From positions 1 through 7,835 of the forward strand of contig DCVH01000066.1 in assembly GCA_002327335.1 (NCBI GenBank): a stretch of DNA of 7,835 bases. The letters run 5' to 3'. Positions within the stretch are counted from its first letter, which is position 1; each line of letters starts with the position of its first letter. The position numbers and the translations under genes are program-made. This DNA is from Patescibacteria group bacterium UBA2193 (GTDB lineage Bacteria; Patescibacteriota; Minisyncoccia; Moranbacterales; DUUL01). The notes beneath the pieces were generated by a model. The model had not been told where the DNA came from. It was given only the letters and a program-made list of their open reading frames with translations, and did no database searches. This document shows positions 1 to 5,711 of the stretch, in pieces.

Positions 1-41
1 GACTGCATTTTGTCATTAACGGTAATGGTTTTTAGTTTCAT
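1..41 (-). CDS. N-terminal fragment of an unidentified gene (runs off the left edge)
   Basis: On the minus strand an ATG at 41-39 opens a frame that reads MKLKTITVNDKMQ and continues past the window edge without a stop. Only 13 full codons are visible, so no function can be assigned. The wording ITVNDKMQ reminds me of the start of an uncharacterised small protein family seen in several bacteria, but this is memory and not a search. The gene lies downstream of gyrA on the same strand, beyond a strong terminator, so it probably has its own promoter in the AT-rich stretch 42-95. I see no clear Shine-Dalgarno in front of the ATG. It could also be a chance frame. Confidence 0.5.
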   Translation of the reverse strand, partial: MKLKTITVNDKMQ

Positions 42-95
42 ATTTTTCAGTGTTTTAAATTTGTATTATTTATATATTACAATGTTTTTGATAAT

Positions 96-124
96 AAAAA
101 AACAAACACCTTGAGAAGTGTTTG
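96..124 (-). terminator. Rho-independent terminator of the gyrA operon
   Basis: Read on the minus strand, a 9-bp stem (CAAACACUU with AAGGUGUUUG, one U-G wobble) closes on a CUCA tetraloop and is followed at once by seven U (A run at 96-102 on the plus strand). It lies about 28 bp after the gyrA TAG. The plus-strand transcript would lack a U tract after the hairpin, so the element points in the gyrA direction only. An A/T-rich palindrome (about 127-142) sits between it and the gyrA stop. Confidence 0.85.
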
Positions 125-152
125 CTAAAAAAATATTTTTTAAATCTATCTT

Positions 153-2609
153 CTATAAAACTGCGGCGGCGGCGAGGCGTTCGTCTCCTTTGAGTTTCAT
201 GATTCGGACTCCCTGGGTGGCTCTTCCGAGGACGGAGATCGCCGTGACGGGGGTTCGAATAATTTGTCCTTTGTTGGAGCTGACAATCAAATCTCGTTCT
301 TCTTCTCCGGTTTCAACAATGTGAGATGAAATCAATTTGCCGGTTTTGCTGGTGAGTTTTGCTGTTTTTATTCCAGATCCACCTCGACTTTGACTCTTGT
401 ATTTTGCTATGGCGGTTTTCTTCCCATAGCCTTTTTCTGAAATAATCAGAAGCTGAAGAGTCTTGTTGTTTTTATCTGCTATGTTCATTCCGATAACCTT
501 GTCATCTTTCTTGAGTTTTATTGAGCGAACTCCGGCAGCGGTTCTTCCCATCGCTCGGACATTGGATTCAGGGAATCGGATAGATTGTCCTTCAGAGGTA
601 ACAACCATAACATGATCTTTTTCGCTACAAGTTTGAACCCAGCCAAGGGAATCATCTTTGTCGAGACTGATGGCAATTAAACCACTTCTTCGAACATTTT
701 CAAAATCTTTTAACAAAGATTTTTTAATCCTTCCGTTGGTTGTTTGCATGACAAGATATTTTGCCTCGTTGTCTTTTGGAATCGCAATCATTGAAGTTAT
801 TTTTTCGCCTTGTCCAATTTGCAAGAAGTTCACAATGGCATTTCCTTTGGCAGTTCTTGATGAAACAGGAAGTTCAAATGCTTGCATTCGGAAAACCTTT
901 CCGGTATTTGTGAAAAACATGATGTTGTCGTGGGTCATAGCCGAAAGAACTTTATCAACTTCATCGCCTTCCTTGATGGCCGCGCCAATTACTCCTTTTC
1001 CTCCTCGTTTTTGGCTTCGGAATGAATCTGGGGAAATTCTTTTGATATTCCCATCTTCCGTGATGCTGATGAGCGTTTCTTCATTTGCTACGAGATCTTC
1101 TTGCGAAAATTCATCAACTTTTCCTTTGATTACTTTGGTTTTTCTTTCGTCTCCGAATTTTTCGTTCAGCTCTTGCAGTTCATCCTTGACGATTTTTAGA
1201 ATTTTTTTAGGATCACCCAAAATTGCTTCAAGCTCTTTGATAATTCTCAATTTTTCTGCTAATTCGTCTTCAATTTTTTTCTTTTCAAGCCCAGCCAATG
1301 TCTGAAGTCTCATTTCCAAGATGGCGGCAGCTTGTTTGTCAGAGAATTTGAATTTTTTCATCAAATTCACATGAGCTTCTTCTTTGGTAGGTGATTTTTT
1401 GATAAGTTGAATGATTTCGTCGATATGATCGAGGGCTTTTTTCAATCCTTCAAGAATGTGAGCTCGGTCTTTGGCTTTTTGAAGTTCAAATTGAGTCCGT
1501 CGGGTAACGATGTTGTTTCGGTGCGTGATGTATTGTTCAAGCAGAGATTTTAAATTAAGAACTTTTGGATCTATCCCGTCAATAAGTGCAAGCATATTAA
1601 AGTTGAAATTCTTTTGCAGTTCAGTTGTTTTGTATAATTTATTCAAAACCTTTTTTGGAAAAGCATCCTTTTTTAGTTCAATAACAATTCTTACACCATC
1701 TTTGTCGGACTCATCTCGAAGATCTCTGATTCCCAAAACTTTTCCAGTTTTGACTAGCTCGGCAATTTTTTGAATCAAGGTGGATTTATTCGTTTGATAG
1801 GTCATTTCAGAAATGATGATCTGAAATTTTCCAGCTTCCGGTTCTATGATGTCTGCCTTGGCTCGAGTCACTACTCCCCCTCGTCCTGAGGAATAGGCTT
1901 CGATAACATCTTTTTTGTTATAGATAATTCCTCCAGTTGGGAAGTCCGGCCCCTTGATGAATTCTACTAAATCTTCAACTGTCGCATCGGGATTGTCGAT
2001 GAGGTGACAAATTCCTTCGGTTAACTCTGAGAGATTGTGCGGAGGAATATTTGTTGCCATTCCGACGGCAATTCCCATTGTTCCATTGGCAAGAAGTTGA
2101 GGAAATTTACCTGGAACAAAAGTTGGTTCTTTTCGTGTGCCATCATAGTTGTCTCGCCAATCAACTGTTTCTTTTTCAATGTCGAGAAGCATCTCTTCGC
2201 AAATTCTAGAAAGTTTTGCTTCAGTATAACGCATTGCCGCTGGCTTGTCTCCGTCCATTGAACCAAAATTTCCTTGACCATGAACCAATGGGTATCTTAA
2301 TGAAAAGTCTTGTGCCATTCGAGCCATAGTTTCATATACAGCAGTGTCGCCGTGCGGGTGGTATTTACCAAGTACCTCTCCTACTACGGTGGCGGATTTT
2401 CTGAATTTTGCATTATATCTGAGTCCCAAGTTCCACATTGAATAAAGAATTCTTCTTTGCACTGGTTTCAGACCGTCTCTGACGTCAGGAAGGGCACGGG
2501 AGACGATAACACTCATGGCGTAGGAAAGATAGGACTCCTCCATCTCTTGAGTGATTGATCTCGCTTTTATTTCCCCTATATTGTTGATCAGTTTTTCTTG
2601 TTTACTCAT
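153..2609 (-). CDS. gyrA: DNA gyrase subunit A
   Basis: GyrA is the breakage-reunion subunit of the GyrA2GyrB2 enzyme that puts negative supercoils into DNA using ATP bound by GyrB. The 818-residue protein is complete and of ordinary length for a compact bacterial GyrA. The N-terminal winged-helix/tower domain shows the canonical stretch around residues 25-60 (SYAMSVIVSRALPDVRDGLK). The catalytic pair is R127-Y128 in AMRYTE; Y128 should bond covalently to DNA. The quinolone-determining region reads HPHGDTAVYET, giving T89 and E93 at the E. coli Ser83 and Asp87 positions. A GyrA box, QKRGGKG at 533-539, opens the C-terminal DNA-wrapping pinwheel and separates it from ParC. Six blade repeats follow (about 513, 564, 622, 671, 724 and 777). 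The usual acidic tail is missing and the protein ends in AAAAVL before TAG. The ATG at 2609 has only a weak AG-rich ribosome site. It is last in an operon with the two genes upstream. Confidence 0.97.
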   Translation of the reverse strand: MSKQEKLINNIGEIKARSITQEMEESYLSYAMSVIVSRALPDVRDGLKPVQRRILYSMWNLGLRYNAKFRKSATVVGEVLGKYHPHGDTAVYETMARMAQDFSLRYPLVHGQGNFGSMDGDKPAAMRYTEAKLSRICEEMLLDIEKETVDWRDNYDGTRKEPTFVPGKFPQLLANGTMGIAVGMATNIPPHNLSELTEGICHLIDNPDATVEDLVEFIKGPDFPTGGIIYNKKDVIEAYSSGRGGVVTRAKADIIEPEAGKFQIIISEMTYQTNKSTLIQKIAELVKTGKVLGIRDLRDESDKDGVRIVIELKKDAFPKKVLNKLYKTTELQKNFNFNMLALIDGIDPKVLNLKSLLEQYITHRNNIVTRRTQFELQKAKDRAHILEGLKKALDHIDEIIQLIKKSPTKEEAHVNLMKKFKFSDKQAAAILEMRLQTLAGLEKKKIEDELAEKLRIIKELEAILGDPKKILKIVKDELQELNEKFGDERKTKVIKGKVDEFSQEDLVANEETLISITEDGNIKRISPDSFRSQKRGGKGVIGAAIKEGDEVDKVLSAMTHDNIMFFTNTGKVFRMQAFELPVSSRTAKGNAIVNFLQIGQGEKITSMIAIPKDNEAKYLVMQTTNGRIKKSLLKDFENVRRSGLIAISLDKDDSLGWVQTCSEKDHVMVVTSEGQSIRFPESNVRAMGRTAAGVRSIKLKKDDKVIGMNIADKNNKTLQLLIISEKGYGKKTAIAKYKSQSRGGSGIKTAKLTSKTGKLISSHIVETGEEERDLIVSSNKGQIIRTPVTAISVLGRATQGVRIMKLKGDERLAAAAVL

Positions 2610-2640
2610 GGCTTTTCTTTTTTCTATTGCTTACTTATGA

Positions 2641-2646
2641 ATTATA
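2641..2646 (-). promoter_or_regulatory. Possible internal -10 box ahead of gyrA
   Basis: The 51-bp gap between the small membrane protein gene and gyrA contains a perfect minus-strand TATAAT. It would place a transcript start about 25 nt before the gyrA ATG. I find no good -35 at 16-18 bp, and the region is AT-rich, so a chance match is quite possible. If real, gyrA would have its own promoter in addition to read-through from the MBL gene promoter. Confidence 0.25.
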
Positions 2647-2660
2647 TTTATAAATCCCCA

Positions 2661-2933
2661 TCATTTTATGAGAGAGGGTTTTTTTGATTGATTTGTGGTT
2701 CCTTCCAAATTTTCTGTTTCTTTCTCAAAAGAAGGTTGTTCAAGTTCTTTTGAAATTGAATCCGTTAAATTTTCGACACCATCTTCGGAATTAAAAGCTT
2801 CTTTCATGGAAAGGGTTGTCATTACTAACCAAATTGCAAAAATCAAAATTCCCAAAAGAGCAGTGATTGCATAGGATAATCTTCGGCGATAGGATTTTGG
2901 TTTTTTCAGAATTTGTTCGTAAAGAGTTGGCAT
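2661..2933 (-). CDS. Small single-pass membrane protein of unknown function
   Basis: This 90-residue protein is not one I can name. Residues 1-18 are basic (KKPKSYRRR at 10-18), residues about 19-41 form one hydrophobic helix (AITALLGILIFAIWLVMTTL), and residues 42-90 are a polar, acidic and low-complexity tail rich in E, S, T and N. The positive-inside rule predicts the N-terminus in the cytoplasm and the tail outside. There is no cleavage site typical of a signal peptide, so it is probably an anchored protein. The ATG lies only 4 nt after the TAA of the MBL gene and the ORF ends in TGA 51 bp before gyrA, which argues for co-transcription with both. The tail could be an unstructured linker. 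A small conserved membrane protein ahead of gyrA fits what I recall of Patescibacteria, but this is unverified. Confidence 0.75.
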   Translation of the reverse strand: MPTLYEQILKKPKSYRRRLSYAITALLGILIFAIWLVMTTLSMKEAFNSEDGVENLTDSISKELEQPSFEKETENLEGTTNQSKKPSLIK

Positions 2934-2937
2934 TGGG

Positions 2938-3600
2938 TTATTTGTTTATTTCCATTACGACAACTTTGCTTTCTGTTTCAATTAATTCTTTTTTCTTTAG
3001 ATTTAGCTTTGCAATACCTGTTTCTGTTTTTCCGCCGTACTCTTTGCAAAATTTTTCAGCATCGTCTATGTCCAAATTTAATTCTTTTACTTTGAAATGC
3101 ATCGGGATTATTATTTTTGGTTCAAGCTGCCCAACAACATTTTCAGCTTCTTTTGAATCCAGCGTGAATTTTCCTCCAACTGGAATCATCAAGACATCGA
3201 CTTCGCCAATTGTTTCTACTTGATCTTCTTCAAGAATGTGCCCCAAATCACCCAAATGGCAAATACGCATTCCTTCACTGTCAATTGTGAAAATTGTATT
3301 TCTTCCTTTCTCTTCTCCGTTAACTTTGTCATGGAAAGATTCAATTCCTTCAATTTGAATTCCTTCAATTGAATATTCTCCGGGGGAGTCAATGATAAAC
3401 GGTTCTCCTTTTATTACCGAAACGTTGTTGTGGTCGTCGTGTTGGGTGTGGCTTACTAAAACAATTTCTGCATTTCCCTGTGGTGGACGAAGTCCTAGGG
3501 ATTTATCAAAAGGGTCAGTGATAATGGTTATTTCTTCGCTTCCTCTTTGTGACTTTGTTTGAATTTTGAAACAAGATTGACCATACCAAGAAATGTTCAT
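2938..3600 (-). CDS. Metallo-beta-lactamase-fold metal-dependent hydrolase (COG2220/UlaG-like)
   Basis: The 220-residue protein has the plan of the COG2220 branch of the MBL superfamily, a cytoplasmic group that includes UlaG lactonase and many members with unknown substrates. It starts with the typical strand MNISWYGQSCFKI, then TDPFDKSLGLRPP (29-40), the metal motif SHTQHDDHNN (50-59), the strand FIIDSPGEYSIEGI (68-81), HLGDLGH (115-121), with D118 as probable bridging ligand, and MHF with H168 as last metal ligand. There is no signal peptide or membrane segment. The metal motif is odd: H51, H54, D56 and H57 give HxxHxDH instead of HxHxDH. The ATG at 3600 matches the family start but has no visible Shine-Dalgarno. 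It is the first gene of the operon that ends with gyrA, and the substrate cannot be told from sequence. Confidence 0.88.
   Translation of the reverse strand: MNISWYGQSCFKIQTKSQRGSEEITIITDPFDKSLGLRPPQGNAEIVLVSHTQHDDHNNVSVIKGEPFIIDSPGEYSIEGIQIEGIESFHDKVNGEEKGRNTIFTIDSEGMRICHLGDLGHILEEDQVETIGEVDVLMIPVGGKFTLDSKEAENVVGQLEPKIIIPMHFKVKELNLDIDDAEKFCKEYGGKTETGIAKLNLKKKELIETESKVVVMEINK
3344..3373. repeat. Short tandem 15-bp repeat inside the MBL gene
   Basis: Two adjacent 15-bp units, ATTCCTTCAATTTGA and ATTCCTTCAATTGAA, sit inside the coding region. On the minus strand they encode the repeated residues IEGIQ/IEGIE. The repeat stays in frame (5 codons), so it may just reflect alternating beta-strand sequence or a small in-frame duplication. 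Confidence 0.5.
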
Positions 3601-3675
3601 AGTGGGATATTTATTTTTAAAAAGCCATTAAAAAAGTCTTTTGCATTACAATAGACCTTTTCAATGGACTCTAGT

Positions 3676-3705
3676 ATATTATCACTTTGGGCGCTATTTG
3701 TCCAA
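3676..3705 (-). promoter_or_regulatory. Candidate sigma70 promoter for the MBL - membrane protein - gyrA operon
   Basis: On the minus strand, TTGGAC (3705-3700) is followed after 18 bp by TAATAT (3681-3676), preceded by TGA, which makes an extended -10. Transcription would start near 3669 and give a leader of about 69 nt before the ATG at 3600. The leader is AT-rich and shows no clear stable structure or Shine-Dalgarno. This is pattern matching only. Confidence 0.5.
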
Positions 3706-3710
3706 TAGGA

Positions 3711-3739
3711 TTTACTTTTATTGTCTTCTGGACTAGAAT
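3711..3739 (+). promoter_or_regulatory. Candidate sigma70 promoter for the hydrolase - glycosyltransferase operon
   Basis: TTTACT (3711-3716) and TAGAAT (3734-3739) are separated by 17 bp, with 4/6 and 5/6 matches to the consensus. The predicted start near 3746 falls just ahead of the strong Shine-Dalgarno at 3757-3764. Its -35 is only 5 bp from the -35 of the divergent minus-strand promoter, so the two would probably compete for polymerase. Confidence 0.5.
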
Positions 3740-3756
3740 TGGTTTAAGCTTTCAGA

Positions 3757-3764
3757 GGAGGAGG
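3757..3764 (+). promoter_or_regulatory. Strong Shine-Dalgarno, placed for an ATG at 3770 rather than the hydrolase ATG
   Basis: GGAGGAGG is the best ribosome site in the window. It lies 5 nt before the ATG at 3770 but 25 nt before the hydrolase ATG at 3790. The hydrolase frame has a TAA at 3778-3780 and no usual start codon between that and 3790, so the site cannot directly serve a longer hydrolase. Confidence 0.7.
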
Positions 3765-3769
3765 ATTTA

Positions 3770-3847
3770 ATGCTTTTTAATGGATATTTATGGCTTTCGA
3801 GAAGGTTAAAATTTTTAAAGGAGAGAAGAATAGTGGTATTATTCTGA
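3770..3847 (+). CDS. Possible 25-residue leader peptide overlapping the hydrolase start
   Basis: An ATG with an ideally spaced Shine-Dalgarno opens a 25-codon frame starting MLFNGYLWLSRRLKFLKE and ending at TGA (3845-3847). It overlaps the first 58 nt of the hydrolase in another frame. The peptide is basic and hydrophobic and matches nothing I know. It could be a translated leader that helps ribosomes start at 3790, or a chance frame. The ribosome site supports translation, but the overlap with a clear gene and the short length argue against a functional protein. Confidence 0.25.
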   Translation: MLFNGYLWLSRRLKFLKERRIVVLF

Positions 3848-4563
3848 TTCATGGCTGGACGGCAAATCCCCGGCAGTTTTATAGTTTGGCAAAAATGTTA
3901 AATAAGGCGGGTTATTGGGTTTTTCTTCCTTTGCTTTCCGGTCATGGCACAAAACCGGAAGATTTAGAGAGAATGAGGTGGCAAGTATGGCTGAATGACG
4001 TGATTGAAAATATTGATTTTGTTAATAATGGCTATAATTTTGATCAAGTTTTCTTGGGAGGTATTTCTTTGGGAGGTAATTTGTCATTATTGGCGAGCCT
4101 TGAGAGAAAAATTGATGGTATTTTCTTGTTGGGAACCCCAGTTCATCTGAAGAACCATTTTTGGCTTTGGATTGGATCCAAAATTCTACTTCTGTTTAAA
4201 AAATATGTAATTAAAAAATATCCCAAAAATACTGCTTCTTCTATTCCAGGAAATCATTCTTATGCGAAATTTTCAATAAGAAGCGGAAGAGAATGTCTCA
4301 GGGCAATCAGAAGATCAGCGTTAAAGTTGCATAAAGTCACGGCACCTGTGTTGATTATTCAGACTAATACTGATTATCTGGTAGCAAAATATTCTCCATG
4401 GGTTATCTACAACCGAATAAAATCAAAAATTAAAAAATTGCAATGGATTCAATCAAAGCACAGCAGTCACACTTTGATAAGGAGTGAAACCAAAGACTTT
4501 TTTTCAGTAATTTATAATTTCATTTTGGAACTTGAGCATAAACAAGAAGATAAAATAAAATGA
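3790..4563 (+). CDS. Alpha/beta-hydrolase, carboxylesterase or monoacylglycerol lipase-like
   Basis: The 257-residue protein resembles the Est30-type carboxylesterases, which cleave short acyl esters or monoacylglycerols. The oxyanion-hole motif HGWT is at 21-24. The nucleophile elbow GISLG at 91-95 gives Ser93. The acid is probably D195 in QTNTD and the general base H227 in SSHT, so the full Ser-Asp-His triad is present at the family spacing. Residues about 123-137 (HFWLWIGSKILLLF) form a hydrophobic patch in the usual lid region, which may bind lipid or membrane. No signal peptide is visible, so it should be cytoplasmic. The ATG at 3790 is chosen because its frame gives the normal 20-residue lead to HGW and an in-frame TAA at 3778-3780 excludes a longer product. 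The TGA overlaps the ATG of the next gene (ATGA), implying coupled translation. The real substrate is unknown. Confidence 0.87.
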   Translation: MAFEKVKIFKGEKNSGIILIHGWTANPRQFYSLAKMLNKAGYWVFLPLLSGHGTKPEDLERMRWQVWLNDVIENIDFVNNGYNFDQVFLGGISLGGNLSLLASLERKIDGIFLLGTPVHLKNHFWLWIGSKILLLFKKYVIKKYPKNTASSIPGNHSYAKFSIRSGRECLRAIRRSALKLHKVTAPVLIIQTNTDYLVAKYSPWVIYNRIKSKIKKLQWIQSKHSSHTLIRSETKDFFSVIYNFILELEHKQEDKIK

Positions 4564-5711
4564 GAATAGCTTTTTTTGTCAACACCTATTTGCCAAATAC
4601 CTTCGGTTCATCGGTGTCTGTGGAGTATTTTCGCAAAGGACTTGAAGAACTTGGGCACGAAGTCTATATTTTTACGCCAAAATTTCATGGATTTGATTTG
4701 AAAAATGACAAAGCTTTTTTCTATCCAAGCATTATGTATGGTTACAAAATACAATATCCGCTGGCCATTCCCTTTTCTCCTAAAATAAACAATAAAATTG
4801 CCGAGCTTGATTTTGATATTATTCATACACATCAACCTTTTACTATTGGTTATCAGGCACTAAAGAATGGAAGAAAAAATAATGTTCCAATTTTTTTCAC
4901 CTATCATTGTCGTTATGAGGATTATAGCCACTACATTCCTTTTATTCAGTCTTTCGTGAAAAAATATGTTTCAGGTGCAGTCAAAAAATTTGCTAATCTT
5001 GTTGATTGTGTAATTGCGCCAACCAGCGATATTAAGAAAATTTTGGAAGAGAAAGGAGTGATTTCTCCGATTGAAATTATTTCAACCGGCATAGATTGGG
5101 AAAAATTCCAAAAGGGAAGAAGAGAGGAAATGAGAAAAGAATTTAAAATTAAATCTGATGAGGTTTGTTTCTGGTGGCTTGGAAGAATGGAGCAGGAAAA
5201 AAATATTGAATTTCTTTTGAAAGTTATTAAGTTATTTTCTCGGGAATTCATGAAATCAAAGTTTATGTTAGTGGGAAGTGGAAGCGAAATGGAAAACATC
5301 AAAGAATTTGTTGAAACAGAAAACCTTCAGGACCGAGTAATCATAACAGGGCTGGTTCCTCAAGAAGAAGTGCAAAATTATTATTCTGCCGGAGATATTT
5401 TGATCCAGCCATCTAAGTCGGAAACGCAAGGGTTGGTGGCACTTGAGGCAATGGCCTCAGGAATGCCAGTTCTAGCGATTCGGGCAACTGGAACAGTTGA
5501 TATTGTTAAAGATGGCGAGACAGGATTTTTGTTGGATGAAAATCTTGATGATTTTTGTCAAAAAGCAAAAGAACTTTTGGCAAACAAAGAGCTTTTTGAA
5601 AAAATTTCAAGACAAGCCCGCGAAGAAGCTTTCAAATATGACTATAAGAATAAAGCAAGAGAGCTGGTTGAGGTTTATAAAAAAGTGATTGAAAATAGTA
5701 AGAAAAAATAG
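4560..5711 (+). CDS. GT4-family glycosyltransferase, possibly a diacylglycerol glucosyltransferase
   Basis: The 383-residue protein has the two-Rossmann GT-B plan of retaining family 4 enzymes, which move a sugar from a nucleotide donor. The acceptor half begins MRIAFFVNTYLP and carries HTHQPF at 89-94 and TYHCRYEDYSHY at 114-125. That second motif is like the one in 1,2-diacylglycerol 3-glucosyltransferases (MGlcDAG synthases). The donor half has GRMEQEKN (208-215) with R209 and K214 as probable phosphate-binding residues, and the EX7E motif E288-E296 (ETQGLVALE). No signal peptide or membrane helix is seen, so it should be a peripheral protein acting at the inner membrane face. It begins in the ATGA overlap with the hydrolase and ends TAG, directly touching the stop of recG. 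Diacylglycerol as acceptor is inference from motif wording and its lipid-type neighbour. Other GT4 acceptors are possible. Confidence 0.88.
   Translation: MRIAFFVNTYLPNTFGSSVSVEYFRKGLEELGHEVYIFTPKFHGFDLKNDKAFFYPSIMYGYKIQYPLAIPFSPKINNKIAELDFDIIHTHQPFTIGYQALKNGRKNNVPIFFTYHCRYEDYSHYIPFIQSFVKKYVSGAVKKFANLVDCVIAPTSDIKKILEEKGVISPIEIISTGIDWEKFQKGRREEMRKEFKIKSDEVCFWWLGRMEQEKNIEFLLKVIKLFSREFMKSKFMLVGSGSEMENIKEFVETENLQDRVIITGLVPQEEVQNYYSAGDILIQPSKSETQGLVALEAMASGMPVLAIRATGTVDIVKDGETGFLLDENLDDFCQKAKELLANKELFEKISRQAREEAFKYDYKNKARELVEVYKKVIENSKKK

Noticed and set aside
118..324. Plus-strand open frame starting within the gyrA terminator
   Set aside because: It overlaps the gyrA 3' end antisense and its start lies in the terminator stem; no ribosome site or family resemblance.
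658..1305. Long plus-strand open frame (215 codons) opposite gyrA
   Set aside because: It is fully antisense to well-conserved gyrA codons, has no ribosome site, and its serine/phenylalanine-rich wording is typical of a reverse-complement shadow.
153..2609. ParC (topoisomerase IV) instead of GyrA
   Set aside because: A GyrA box (QKRGGKG) and six C-terminal pinwheel blades are present, which mark gyrase.
2661..2663. UGA read as glycine (SR1/Gracilibacteria code)
   Set aside because: TGA ends the membrane protein and the hydrolase at sensible positions, and no conserved gene has an internal TGA.
2867..3223. Plus-strand open frame opposite the small membrane protein and MBL gene
   Set aside because: Antisense shadow of two supported genes, with no Shine-Dalgarno.
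3344..3373. CRISPR-like or regulatory repeat
   Set aside because: Only two adjacent 15-bp in-frame units inside a coding region; no spacers or further copies.
4946..5302. Minus-strand open frame inside the glycosyltransferase
   Set aside because: Antisense to conserved GT4 motifs; no start signal and low-complexity composition.
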